From the NCBI GenBank assembly GCA_958446835.1, contig CAUCXT010000027.1, forward strand, positions 1 to 42,218: DNA of 42,218 bases, read 5' to 3'. The notes below the pieces were generated by a model that worked only from the letters and a program-made list of their open reading frames with translations, made no database searches and was not told the DNA's origin. Below are positions 31,921 to 41,135 of the stretch, piece after piece; position 1 is the first letter of the stretch; each line of letters opens with the position of its first letter. The translations under genes and the position numbers were made by a program. Source of the stretch: an uncultured Eubacterium sp. GTDB lineage: Bacteria; Bacillota; Clostridia; Lachnospirales; Lachnospiraceae.

Positions 31921-33382
31921 ATTTTCCAAGTACAACCGCATTCACAGCCTCAATAAGGTCGACCGTCTGGCTTCTTGGAACCAGTGCGATGGATTTGCCG
32001 TCAACGGTGGCAAGACATGTGCTGCCATCATATCTGTAGAGCTTGATGGTTGTCTGAGGAAAAGCGTCATTGTCGAGATAGAGAGTGATACCTACCTCCT
32101 CCTTCTGTGCGGCTTCCTCATCGGTGAAGCTGTCGGCTGAGAGGGAGGTGAGTGCACTCTTTAAGTCATCGATTGAGATTTCTTCGTCATTGTAATAGAA
32201 GGTGGTCTTGTTGTCCTTTTTCACTGTTGTGAAGGTGTAGGTAAATTCCTCAAGACCGATGTCTATTCTGTTGACATCTGCAAAATCCGCGGTAAAAATG
32301 TCGGCATGGCGCAGGTCATCGTAGCTGCAGGCTGTGAGTGAAGTGTAGTTCGTGTCCGACAGGCTGTATATTATCTGTGAGTCATCTATTCTCAGATAAT
32401 GCTTGTCATCCACGGTGCTGATGTCCAGCTTTAATGACTTTTCTGCCTCCACGTTGTCATCATCCGTCGCAGTGTAGGTGACATTTACCGTGAGCTCAGG
32501 AGTGTCTAAGCCATATTTGGTTATCTCCTCATCGCTTGCGTTGTAGGTCACATAGTCGGTGTGTTTCACGGAACCGATGGTGGAGAGATAACTCTTTACC
32601 TTGGCTGTGTCAAGAGCGAGGATTTCATCGGTACCATCATTTTTATTGTTAGTGAAGTAAATATCGTCGGCGCAGTAGGTGAATGTATTCTCATCCTCAC
32701 GGTATATCGTATAATCTATGGCAATATTGTCATCTGCTTCGGCAGTGGAATTACCAGCGTTGGATGAGGAGTTATTATCTGTTGATGATGTATCGTCCGA
32801 CTTATTCTGTATGGTTCCGTTGAAGCTTATGCTGTCGGCTTCGGTAAGTCTAGGCAGTCCATCGTGCTTTATCATATCAGGCAGAGTGACTTCGTAGGTG
32901 TCGAAGGGGTCAACACTCACCAGATACACGTTGCCGTCCCCTGTTGAGACGTAGCGCTTCTGATCCATTGTACTGTAGGCGCCGAGTGTAACAGTGTAAT
33001 CATTGTCCGCTGTGGAAAGCGTTATGGTACAGGTCGGGTCATCAAGACCATACTGAGAATAATCGTCGACATTTTCGATGATGAAAGAGGCACCGAAGCT
33101 GTTGAAAATGCTTATCAGCTTGTCCATCATGTCCGAATCTACAGGAAATGCAGCGTCCTCATCGTACAGCCATGTTCCATCCTCCGATTTGTGGAAGGAC
33201 AGGGCGGTGTCGGAATAGCTAAAGGAGAGTGCATTTACGTCATCGTTATTCAATGCCAGTATGACTTCATCGGTGTTTTTGATTTCTTCCTTGCGCTCCT
33301 CATATCTGTTCATGCAGAATGCTGCTATGCATACCACAACAAGAACTGCGAGCAGTATCGATAGTTTTTTAAGCCGTTTCAT
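31919..33382 (-). CDS. DUF4340 domain protein of a Gld-like ABC operon
   Basis: A 487-residue protein with an N-terminal membrane anchor (about residues 8-25: LSILLAVLVVVCIAAFCM) and a large extracytoplasmic part. Repeated beta-rich units (WLYDEDAAFPVDSDMMDKLISIF; YGLDDPTCTITLS; later KYGLDTPELTVNVTY) match DUF4340, present twice and separated by a Ser/Asn/Asp-rich linker around residue 200. The gene is last in a minus-strand operon with ATPase, permease and GldG-like genes and overlaps its upstream neighbour by 14 bp. Its role in this transporter is unknown; it may be an extracellular partner of the GldG-like subunit. Confidence 0.85.
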   Translation of the reverse strand: MKRLKKLSILLAVLVVVCIAAFCMNRYEERKEEIKNTDEVILALNNDDVNALSFSYSDTALSFHKSEDGTWLYDEDAAFPVDSDMMDKLISIFNSFGASFIIENVDDYSQYGLDDPTCTITLSTADNDYTVTLGAYSTMDQKRYVSTGDGNVYLVSVDPFDTYEVTLPDMIKHDGLPRLTEADSISFNGTIQNKSDDTSSTDNNSSSNAGNSTAEADDNIAIDYTIYREDENTFTYCADDIYFTNNKNDGTDEILALDTAKVKSYLSTIGSVKHTDYVTYNASDEEITKYGLDTPELTVNVTYTATDDDNVEAEKSLKLDISTVDDKHYLRIDDSQIIYSLSDTNYTSLTACSYDDLRHADIFTADFADVNRIDIGLEEFTYTFTTVKKDNKTTFYYNDEEISIDDLKSALTSLSADSFTDEEAAQKEEVGITLYLDNDAFPQTTIKLYRYDGSTCLATVDGKSIALVPRSQTVDLIEAVNAVVLGK

Positions 33383-34816
33383 TCTGAAGCCCCCTTCTGA
33401 TTAATACCACAGCTATTCCTATTCCAAGGAATACAAGCGGAAATACACCTATCATAAGAACCTTTAAAAGCGATGAAGTGGAATCGCTTATCGTGAGGTA
33501 GCTGTAGTTGAGTGATTTGCTTCTTATCGCGATGGCTTCCGTGTCGCCGATCATTGAATTTATTGCGTTCATGGCTATGTCAATGTTTGCACCGGATGAA
33601 TATGAATTGTACATATCATCGAGGAAATATGAGGATGATACCCACACAATCTGTCCATCGCCTGAGGTTGTGATGGATACTGCAACGGAGAATGGACCGT
33701 CGGTATCATTATCCTCCTTCTCATAGGTGGTTATATTGTAGCCCGCCGCCTTGGAAAAAGCTGAGTCGGAGGTGTTAAGGAGCGATGTAACGCTTGCGCC
33801 GTTTGATGAGCCGACTATGTTTAAGCCCTGTGCAATAGGGATGATAGGGAAGTAGTGCTCATCGATGAGTGGGTCGGTGATGTCACTGCTTGCCATGTCC
33901 GGCATGAGTATGTATGGACGCTGGAAAGCATAGTGGTCACGGTCTGCCTCAACAACCACGCCGTCCACCGCCTCAACACCGTAGTCCTCAAGAAGGCTGT
34001 AGAGATTTGAAAGGGTTCCGTCCTCAACCGGACCTGCGGTGACGAACAGTTTTCCGCCCTGTTCAACATAATCGGAGAGCATTTCCTTCTCCTCCTCAGA
34101 TATATCGCTTGCAGGGGCATATATCATAAGACCGTCGGCATCCTCAGGGATTTCGTCAACAGTTAAGAGTGAGATAGTGTCAAGCTCTATATTGTCCTTA
34201 GTGAGCTGGTCGTGAAGGTCGAAGGGAGAGAGGACTCACCATGACCTTCGAGAACATCGAGCTTAGGAAGGTCATCCCTTGTGACATAGTCTATGGCGGA
34301 GGTGATTGCACCCTCACCGTCAAATGAGGTGTTGTAGGTGTATGAGTAAATGTTCGACTCAGTGACATATATATCGTTGTAGCTTATGTAACGGCTCTTG
34401 TCACCGCACTCTACAACAAGACTGTTGTTTGCAACCGTTTCGTCGGTGTACTGTGCGGCAAAGGTAGGGAATACATCGGGATTTTTCTTAACCACGGTAA
34501 TGTGCTTTGACAGGCTGTCATATTTGTCAAGAAGCGTCTCAATGATATCGTCCTCCTTGTCCGACTGGACTATCCAGTAGATTGTCACGTCCTTTTCGAG
34601 AGCGTTTACAACAACCTTGGTGTTGCTGGTTATGGAGTAGAGCCTTGATGAGCTGATATCGAATTTGGTCATTGTGGCGGGCATCACCGATGAAAATACA
34701 TTCACGGCTATGAGGATTGCGAGCACAATCACGGTGATTGCGAGGGAGTATGAGCCGCCCTTTAAGGCAATCATATTTTTTCTTGGTTTAGTGCTGTTAT
34801 TTTTTAATCTGCTCAT
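33369..34816 (-). pseudogene. GldG-like ABC auxiliary protein, split by a one-base deletion
   Basis: The 5' part (from 34816) has a basic start, a membrane helix (SLAITVIVLAILIAVNVFSSV) and a GldG-type domain up to KLDVLEGHGESSLPSTFT, then runs into a stop at 34187. In the next frame, QLTKDNIELDTISLL, then VDEIPEDADGLMIYAPAS, continue the same domain, ending with a C-terminal helix near 33430. One extra base near 34211 (ACGACC to ACGGACC) would give TFTDQLTKDN and one continuous frame of 482 codons, the expected length. It is either a real recent mutation or a sequencing error. The reading is otherwise intact, with normal codon use. Confidence 0.85.
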
Positions 34817-35679
34817 TAGTTGTACCTCCTCTTTTCAAGTGACTGTACGGATAAAAATAGGAAAAATACAATCACAGTGAGATAATATACAATGGCGCTC
34901 ATGTCGAAAACACCGTTGACAAAGGTTGAAAAACGCTTGAACAGTGAAAGCTTTGTCATTATATCCGGGATAAGTCCCTCAAAAACAGAGCTGTCGATTC
35001 TGTAGGTTATGCAAACACCTAATATAAGAACGATCACAAGTCCGTAGGAAAGCGTGTCATTCTTTGTTAGGTGGTGCACTATGCAGCCGAGCAGTGCGGC
35101 AAAAATACACAGAACTATAGCAGAACCCATTGCGGTGGACGATACATATTCGGCGAGGCTCACACTGAAATAATTTAACAGTATGACGGCAATGCCGATT
35201 CCTGCCGCAAAGCCCTGGTTATCGGTGAGCGATGATATGAACATGCCTACCGCTAACAATGCTGCGCCCATGACAAAAAATGCAAATATCGAGCCGTAGG
35301 AGGTGAGCAGGTACACGTCACCAAACTGCGCAAAAATGAGCGGATATATGCTTATGATGACAAGCGGTATCAAATACACAACTAAAAGAGCCAGATACTT
35401 GCCCATGATAACCTGAAATGTGGTTATCGGGAGGGAGTATAAGAGCTGGTCGGTTTTCTGTTTCCTCTCCTCAGCGATTACACGCATGGTGAGCATCGGA
35501 ACGATTATCACGAACACAATGCTGCTGTAGCTTAACACATACTCAAAATTGCTCACAGAGGCTTGAAGGTTATATCTTAATGCACCTATTCCGATGAAAA
35601 CTAAGAGGAATGCACCGAATATGTACGCTGTGAGCGAATGAAAATAATTCTTTAATTCATGCTTAAAAACTGCTGTCAT
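34816..35679 (-). CDS. ABC-2 type permease (GldF/NosY-like)
   Basis: A 287-residue membrane protein with six hydrophobic segments: about 17-38, 55-75, 105-125, 140-160, 175-215 and 255-280. The loop MRVIAEERKQKTDQLLYSLPIT near residue 66 is the coupling-helix motif of ABC-2 permeases. It overlaps the ATPase gene upstream by 4 bp and abuts the GldG-like gene downstream (TAATG-type overlap). Together with these and DUF4340 it forms a four-gene transporter related to Bacteroidetes gliding module GldAFG, but in Firmicutes gliding is not implied. The transported substrate is unknown. Confidence 0.9.
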   Translation of the reverse strand: MTAVFKHELKNYFHSLTAYIFGAFLLVFIGIGALRYNLQASVSNFEYVLSYSSIVFVIIVPMLTMRVIAEERKQKTDQLLYSLPITTFQVIMGKYLALLVVYLIPLVIISIYPLIFAQFGDVYLLTSYGSIFAFFVMGAALLAVGMFISSLTDNQGFAAGIGIAVILLNYFSVSLAEYVSSTAMGSAIVLCIFAALLGCIVHHLTKNDTLSYGLVIVLILGVCITYRIDSSVFEGLIPDIMTKLSLFKRFSTFVNGVFDMSAIVYYLTVIVFFLFLSVQSLEKRRYN

Positions 35680-36662
35680 TTTGTAGCTGCCTCCTTTTCG
35701 TCAGAATTCTGTTTTGAATTGGCGTTTTCCGTAAGTTCAATAAATACATCCTCAAGTGTAGCCTTCTTAGGAGTGAGTTCAACAAGCGGTATATTTTCAC
35801 CTGCAAAGGCAAGGAAAATTGAACCGGTGATAGAGTAGATGTCATTGCTGCTTACCGACAGGTGCGCTGTTGTGTATTCCGCAGCCGCACCTTCGCCGTC
35901 AAATGAGATATCGGCAATATTTTCAACCGTGCCAAGTATTCTTCGTATCTCAGCCTCATCCGTTCTGGCGGTTATTGTTATTCCGCAGTCGGAGAGGAAG
36001 GTCTTTTCAAGCTCATCCGGAGTATCGTAGGCTAGGAGCCTGCCATGTGCGATTATAAGTATCTTCTCACAGATTGTCTGAACCTCAGAGAGGATGTGTG
36101 AGCTCAAGATTACCGTGTGATCCTTTCCAAGCTGCTTTATGAGGTCGCGTATTTCAATAATCTGTATCGGGTCAAGACCAACGGTAGGCTCATCTAGTAT
36201 TATGACCTTCGGATTGCCTAGAAGCGCCTGCGCAATGCCGACACGCTGTCTGTAGCCCTTTGAGAGTGAGGATATACGCTTGTGGCATACATCACCTATT
36301 CTGGTCTGTTCTATCACATTTTCAATCTGTTCACGAAGCGCCTGCCCTCTTAAGCCCTTCGCCTGTCCGACGAAGGTGAGGTATTCAAGCGGCGATTCGT
36401 TCATATATAATGGCGGCTGCTCCGGGAGATATCCGATAAGCTTTTTTGCCTTGTCGGGCTCCTCAAAAATATCATGTCCATCAATCAGGACATGTCCGTC
36501 CGTCGCGGAGAGGCAGCCTGTCATAATGTTCATGGTTGTAGATTTTCCGGCACCGTTAGGGCCAAGAAAGCCGTACACGGCACCATCCCCGATTTCAAAG
36601 GACAGGTCGTCCACAGCGGTAAAATCACCGTAGCATTTGGTCAAATGTTCTACAGCTATCAT
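35676..36662 (-). CDS. ABC transporter ATPase (GldA/NosF-like)
   Basis: A 328-residue ATPase with Walker A GPNGAGKST near residue 36, signature LSKGYRQRVG near 132, Walker B VIILDEPTVGLDP near 153 and the switch histidine in LSSHILSE near 187. After the core, a C-terminal extension (about residues 215-305) carries a small regulatory domain common in the NatA/CcmA branch. It is the first gene of the minus-strand operon to 31919 and follows the two-component genes on the same strand, which may control it. The start at 36662 follows AAGGAGG. Confidence 0.92.
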   Translation of the reverse strand: MIAVEHLTKCYGDFTAVDDLSFEIGDGAVYGFLGPNGAGKSTTMNIMTGCLSATDGHVLIDGHDIFEEPDKAKKLIGYLPEQPPLYMNESPLEYLTFVGQAKGLRGQALREQIENVIEQTRIGDVCHKRISSLSKGYRQRVGIAQALLGNPKVIILDEPTVGLDPIQIIEIRDLIKQLGKDHTVILSSHILSEVQTICEKILIIAHGRLLAYDTPDELEKTFLSDCGITITARTDEAEIRRILGTVENIADISFDGEGAAAEYTTAHLSVSSNDIYSITGSIFLAFAGENIPLVELTPKKATLEDVFIELTENANSKQNSDEKEAATK

Positions 36663-36720
36663 GTCAATCCTCCTTGTGTTTAATTAGTAGCTGGTTGCAA
36701 AACTCAGTGTATTGCAGATT

Positions 36721-36755
36721 TATAGCTCCCCTGGCTGTCTGCATTGGGAGCTATA
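36721..36755 (-). terminator. Possible terminator after the histidine kinase gene
   Basis: TATAGCTCCC (36721-36730) and GGGAGCTATA (36746-36755) form a perfect 10-bp stem between the kinase and ATPase genes. It lacks a clear T-run on either strand, so termination may be partial. Confidence 0.45.
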
Positions 36756-36818
36756 ATCTTATCTGACGGATGTGATTATAATATTTGAAGCTGAAATGAA
36801 GCTGAAAAAAGCCTGTGA

Positions 36819-38150
36819 TTATGTGAATATTGTGTGAAATTTGACCTGAAAACGATTTATGCCATCGTAGCTGTCCGCCTTGATTGCGGTGCCGTGGAGC
36901 GCGGCTATGTTTGCTGCGATGGAGAGCCCAAGACCTGAGCCGGGTATCAGGCTGCGCGAATAGTCGGCGCGGTAAAAGCGTGTGAACAGATTTTTTAAAT
37001 CATGTGAGCTTATCTGTGGACCTTCGTTGGAGACGCTGAGAATGCAGTGGGATTTGTCACAGCGCTTTAGCGTAAGCCATGTATTGCCACTGTCCGATGA
37101 ATATTTGCATGCATTGTCCAAAAATATTTCGATGAGCTCTGTGAGCATTGCCTTGTCACCGGATATATGTATGGCCTCATCAATTTCGGTGTGCAGTGTC
37201 CGGCCGTGCTCAAAGAAGACCGCATCGAAGGTCATGGCGGTGTCCTCAGCGATAGCTGTGAGATTGATGTCGGTAAATGAGGCGGACGACTTTTTTGAGG
37301 CCTCCGTATCCGGCTCAGTCTTTGCAAGTTCAAGCATGTGCGAAATAAGCTCCTTCATCCGCAGGGACATTGTACGGGTGGAAACTATCAGTCCCGGCAT
37401 TTTGGAGCCCTGAAAAGCCGGTTTGTCTTGAATAGCTGTATTGTTCTGAATAGCTGTTTTGTTATTGAAAGCTGTTGCAGGCTGTGAGGTATCGCCTGAG
37501 CAGCTTTTTGCGCAGGTGACAGCTGTGTCCATCAGCTCTGTGTTGGTAAGTATGACAGTGAGAGGCGTCTTAAGCTCATGTGAGGCATCTGCGATAAACT
37601 GCCTCTGCTTTCTGAATGCGATGTCGATGGGGGCGGCAACCCAGTATGACAGAAGTATGCTGAGCCCCATAAAAATGCAGAAGCCGATTATACCGATGAC
37701 ACAGCAGGTAATTAACAGGCTGTGAAGAGTTGCAGTCTCACTGGACATGTCGGCGAACACTATGCAGGGGCTTAATGGATTCTCACTTTTATAATATCTC
37801 AGATTATAGTCGTTTAGCGTGCCAAGGTGCTTTTGTGAGGCTAAAACTGTGTCGGCAAGTTCGCGCAGGAAGCTGTCATTGCTCAGCTCATAGTATCCGC
37901 CATGTGCAGTGATAAGCTCACCCATCGGGCCAAGCCTCAGCACAAAATATGGAAGCTTGACATCATCGCCTGTGTTTTCCGGCTGTCCAAGTGCGAAAGG
38001 CTCTATGGCGATGGACTTCATCATGCTTATACTCTCATTCTCGAGATTCTGTCTGGTGAAGAAGAAAATGAGCCCGAGTATTGAGAAAAGCATGATTGTT
38101 ATTATGCACATATTTATCATAACGAATTTTATTCGGAGTTTTTTAATCAT
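36819..38150 (-). CDS. Sensor histidine kinase
   Basis: A 443-residue membrane kinase. One helix lies near residues 8-30 and a second near 148-170, enclosing an extracellular sensor domain of about 110 residues. The phospho-acceptor H-box FIADASHELKTPLT is near 193, the N-box DNACKYSSD near 345 and the G-box GSGLGLSIA near 415. Between the H-box and the dimerisation tail is an unusual insert of about 45 residues with short repeats (NNKTAIQNNTAIQDKPAF). ATG 38150 follows GGAGG and overlaps the response-regulator end by 8 bp. The signal is unknown; the ABC operon behind it is a candidate target. Confidence 0.92.
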   Translation of the reverse strand: MIKKLRIKFVMINMCIITIMLFSILGLIFFFTRQNLENESISMMKSIAIEPFALGQPENTGDDVKLPYFVLRLGPMGELITAHGGYYELSNDSFLRELADTVLASQKHLGTLNDYNLRYYKSENPLSPCIVFADMSSETATLHSLLITCCVIGIIGFCIFMGLSILLSYWVAAPIDIAFRKQRQFIADASHELKTPLTVILTNTELMDTAVTCAKSCSGDTSQPATAFNNKTAIQNNTAIQDKPAFQGSKMPGLIVSTRTMSLRMKELISHMLELAKTEPDTEASKKSSASFTDINLTAIAEDTAMTFDAVFFEHGRTLHTEIDEAIHISGDKAMLTELIEIFLDNACKYSSDSGNTWLTLKRCDKSHCILSVSNEGPQISSHDLKNLFTRFYRADYSRSLIPGSGLGLSIAANIAALHGTAIKADSYDGINRFQVKFHTIFT

Positions 38151-38820
38151 GCTGTGTTTCCTCCAGATGATAACCAAGCCTGCGTATAGCCTCAATCCGG
38201 ACATATGAGCCGATGTGTGCCAGCTTTTTTCTTAAAAAGCCTATGTACACCTCAACATTGTTGTCGACTGCGTCGGAGTCATACCCCCAGACCTTTGAGA
38301 GAATACTCTCCTTCGATGTATTATTCTGTCCGGCATTTATAAGCAGCCTCATTATCTCAAATTCCTTGGCGGACAGTCTTATGCTGTTCTCTCCGCATGA
38401 CAGTGTGGCGGAGGAAAGTTCAAGAGAGGTGTTGCCGAAGGAAATGCTGTTTACCTGAACTCCCTGCCTTCTTAAAAGTGCATTTATGCAGGCTAACAGC
38501 TCCCTTGTATCGAAAGGCTTTCCAAGATAGTAGTCGGCGCCGCAGTTGAGCCCCTCAATGCGCTCATCAAGGGAGGTCTTGGCAGTCAGCATAAGTATCG
38601 GAGTGCCGTTTTTTGCGGCGCGCAGCTTCCTTGCGACATCATAGCCGTTCATTGAAGGCAGCATAATATCAAGTATTATTAAATCATATATTCCAAGCAT
38701 TGCATATTCCAGACCAAGCTCACCATCGTATGCTGCATCGGTCTCATAGCCGTGAGCCTTTAGCAGGCAGCGGATTGAGTCGGAGAGCAATGGTTCGTCC
38801 TCAACAATAAGAATTTTCAT
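38143..38820 (-). CDS. OmpR/PhoB-type response regulator
   Basis: A 225-residue regulator. The receiver domain has the acidic pair in VEDEPLL (residue 7-9), the phospho-acceptor Asp in LIILDIMLPSMNGYD near 51, Thr/Ser in MLTAKT near 78 and the conserved Lys in GKPFDTRELLA near 101. The C-terminal winged helix (LSAKEFEIMRLL, then VWGYDSDAVDNNVEVYIGFLRKKL) binds DNA. It is first in a two-gene unit with the overlapping kinase gene and has a GGAGGTACC-type ribosome site. Confidence 0.95.
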   Translation of the reverse strand: MKILIVEDEPLLSDSIRCLLKAHGYETDAAYDGELGLEYAMLGIYDLIILDIMLPSMNGYDVARKLRAAKNGTPILMLTAKTSLDERIEGLNCGADYYLGKPFDTRELLACINALLRRQGVQVNSISFGNTSLELSSATLSCGENSIRLSAKEFEIMRLLINAGQNNTSKESILSKVWGYDSDAVDNNVEVYIGFLRKKLAHIGSYVRIEAIRRLGYHLEETQHD

Positions 38821-38965
38821 GGTACCTCCGTAAATTTATCTGAATAATATACCGTATTATAGCACCGATTTTCTGTTTTTGAGGATGTTCACATTTTTTT
38901 CAAATATTCGGATTCGGGGTGGGGGCAATTGCGTGGGTCAAGGAAATCAGTGATTGTATTGTAAA

Positions 38966-39030
38966 TTGACAGAAAATGGTGCTGGGGGATATAATGTGTT
39001 AAAAAAATAGAAATAACGCAGACTGCGTTA
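38966..39030 (+). promoter_or_regulatory. Promoter and palindromic operator before the homocysteine methyltransferase
   Basis: TTGACA (38966-38971), an 18-bp spacer and TATAAT (38990-38995) form a near-consensus promoter, start near 39002. The palindrome TAACGCAG-A-CTGCGTTA (39014-39030) follows at about +13 to +29, immediately before the AGGAG ribosome site. It could be a repressor site or an RNA hairpin. No SAM riboswitch is present. Confidence 0.7.
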
Positions 39031-39045
39031 CAACAGGAGAAAAAG

Positions 39046-40827
39046 ATGAACCTATGCGAATACCTTACAAATAACAGACTTGTTGCGGACGGCGCATTCG
39101 GAACCTATTATGCGGAAAAGTACGGCAATGATGAGCTTCCGGAGGCGGCAAATACCCTGCACCCGGAACGTGTTCTGGAAATACATACGGAGTATATAAA
39201 GGCGGGGGCGCGATATATAAGAACCAACACCTATGCCTCCAACAGCAGTCTTTTGTCAAAGGATGTACAGAAAATCCGGGAAAATGTGAATGCGGCAGTC
39301 GGTATTGCGCGTCGGACAATAGAGCAGAGCGGCATAGAGGAAAAAATTTATCTTGCCGGGGATATAGGACCTATTCCCGAAATGTCCGGTTTTTCAAAGA
39401 GTGAAAATGAGAGTGAATACATACGCCTTGCCTCATATATGCTTGAGGTGGGGGTTGACGCGGTTCACTTTGAGACCTTTGCCGACTACGAGGAGATTCT
39501 TCCGGCAATCAGGTATATCAGGGATAATGCAGAGGATATTTTTATAAGTGTATGTTTCAGTGTGAATCAATACGGCTATAGCGCCGCAGGACTCAGCGCT
39601 AAAAGGCTTATAGCGGACGCCGGGAAGCTTCCTGTGGATGCCGTAGGGCTTAATTGCGGTGTGGGTTCAGGACACATGGCACAGCTCATGGATGGTCTGG
39701 ACAGCTTTGGCGGTAAATTCTTCATCGCATTTCCGAATGCCGGATATCCGAATTTTACAAGAAATCAGATGCATTTTGGAGGAGCTCCGGCGTATTTTGC
39801 CGGGAAAATGCTAGATATTGCGAAAAAGGGAGCAGATATAGTCGGAGGCTGCTGTGGAACAAGACCTGAGACAATACAGAAGGTATGTGAAAAGCTTAAC
39901 GGGCTGCCAAAGTGCGAAAAAAGGACGGCAGCGGATGTTGAACCGGAAGCGGAGCAGGTGAAGAAAAGGGGATTTTTATATGATGAGAATGGGGAGCTTA
40001 AGAAAAAGAAGCTTATAGCTGTTGAGCTGGCGCCTCCGTTTGATGCGAACGATGAGAAGCTGCTTGAATCGGCACATTCACTTATCGGAGCAGGGGTGGA
40101 TGTACTCACATTTCCGGATTCACCTTCGGGACGTACCAGAATCGATTCGGTGCTGATGGCGGATAAGGTGCACCGTGAGACAGGCATAGCTGTTATGCCG
40201 CATATATGCTGCCGCGACAAGAATGCGGTTGCTATGCGTTCGCTTTTTATGGGTTCAAGAATCAATGATATTTATAATATGCTTATAATCACAGGTGATC
40301 CTCTTCCTTCAATGGTAAGGGAAACGGTAAAGTCTGTGTTCAATTTTGATTCGGTAGGGCTTATGAAGATAGCCAAAGAGATGAATGAGGAGGTGTTCTG
40401 CGACAGTCCGCTCTGCTATGGCGGTGCCATAAATCAGGGCAGAAAAAATATAGAGGTTGAACTTGGACGCGTCAAAAAGAAGCTGGCAGTAGGCGCAGAG
40501 TTCTTTCTTACACAGCCTGTGTTCTGTGAGGATGATGTTAAACGTCTCAGGTATATTAAGGAAGAGACAGGTGCAAGGATACTGTGCGGTATCATGCCTT
40601 TGATAAGCAGGAAAAATGCACTCTTTATGAAAAATGAGATTGCAGGGGTGAACGTTCCGGATGAACTTGTAGAAAGATATCCTGAAAAGGGCAGCAAAAA
40701 GGAGGGCGAAGCAGTCGGAATTGAACTTGCAAAACAGATGATTGCGCTCACGGAGGATTTTGTTGACGGATATTACTTCTCATTTCCATTTAACAGGACA
40801 TATCTGTTAAAGGAAATTTTGAACTGA
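39046..40827 (+). CDS. Bifunctional homocysteine S-methyltransferase / methylenetetrahydrofolate reductase
   Basis: A 593-residue fusion. The N-terminal half (about 1-290) is a cobalamin-independent homocysteine methyltransferase barrel: DGAFGTYY near 16, the zinc ligands in GLNCGVGSG near 204 and GGCCGTRPE near 269-270. The C-terminal half (about 310-593) is a methylenetetrahydrofolate reductase-like barrel with AVELAPPFD near 326, ITGDPLP near 415 and FFLTQPVF near 487. YitJ-type proteins with this build link folate one-carbon units to methionine synthesis. The product pathway connects with homocysteine from luxS (25105) and the C-S lyase (29161). AGGAG precedes the ATG. Confidence 0.93.
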   Translation: MNLCEYLTNNRLVADGAFGTYYAEKYGNDELPEAANTLHPERVLEIHTEYIKAGARYIRTNTYASNSSLLSKDVQKIRENVNAAVGIARRTIEQSGIEEKIYLAGDIGPIPEMSGFSKSENESEYIRLASYMLEVGVDAVHFETFADYEEILPAIRYIRDNAEDIFISVCFSVNQYGYSAAGLSAKRLIADAGKLPVDAVGLNCGVGSGHMAQLMDGLDSFGGKFFIAFPNAGYPNFTRNQMHFGGAPAYFAGKMLDIAKKGADIVGGCCGTRPETIQKVCEKLNGLPKCEKRTAADVEPEAEQVKKRGFLYDENGELKKKKLIAVELAPPFDANDEKLLESAHSLIGAGVDVLTFPDSPSGRTRIDSVLMADKVHRETGIAVMPHICCRDKNAVAMRSLFMGSRINDIYNMLIITGDPLPSMVRETVKSVFNFDSVGLMKIAKEMNEEVFCDSPLCYGGAINQGRKNIEVELGRVKKKLAVGAEFFLTQPVFCEDDVKRLRYIKEETGARILCGIMPLISRKNALFMKNEIAGVNVPDELVERYPEKGSKKEGEAVGIELAKQMIALTEDFVDGYYFSFPFNRTYLLKEILN

Positions 40828-40885
40828 TAATACATATATAGAAACGATGGCTAAAATGGGAACAGCATGAAGCTGTGGCAAATAT

Positions 40886-41004
40886 AAAAGTTCAATATTT
40901 ACTGTCTGATATATGCACATAACATTTGACTGATATTATGATTGAACTTTTACTGCTTAAAAGTTCAAAAAGCTCTTGAAAAGTTCAAAATAAGATGATA
41001 TAGT
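40886..41004 (+). promoter_or_regulatory. AAAAGTTCAA repeat array and promoter of the XRE-aminotransferase gene
   Basis: AAAAGTTCAA occurs at 40886-40895, 40959-40968 and 40979-40988 and inverted at 40942-40951; the last two direct copies are exactly 20 bp apart. The promoter TTGAAA (40976-40981), 17 bp, TATAGT (40999-41004) is overlapped by the final copy. Binding there would block polymerase, so autoregulation by the encoded XRE domain is likely. AGTTCAA occurs twice more inside the gene (41445, 41472). The rest of this 308-bp gap shows no gene. Confidence 0.65.
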
Positions 41005-41135
41005 AATTAAAGTTTAATCCGTATAATATTTTGCTTTGGATGGTATAGTTTGGTTATAGTGCATGTTGAAAAGCTTTTATCTTTACACAGCAGGCATAGC
41101 AAAATTGCAGAAGCATACAGGAAATGAGGAGAAAT

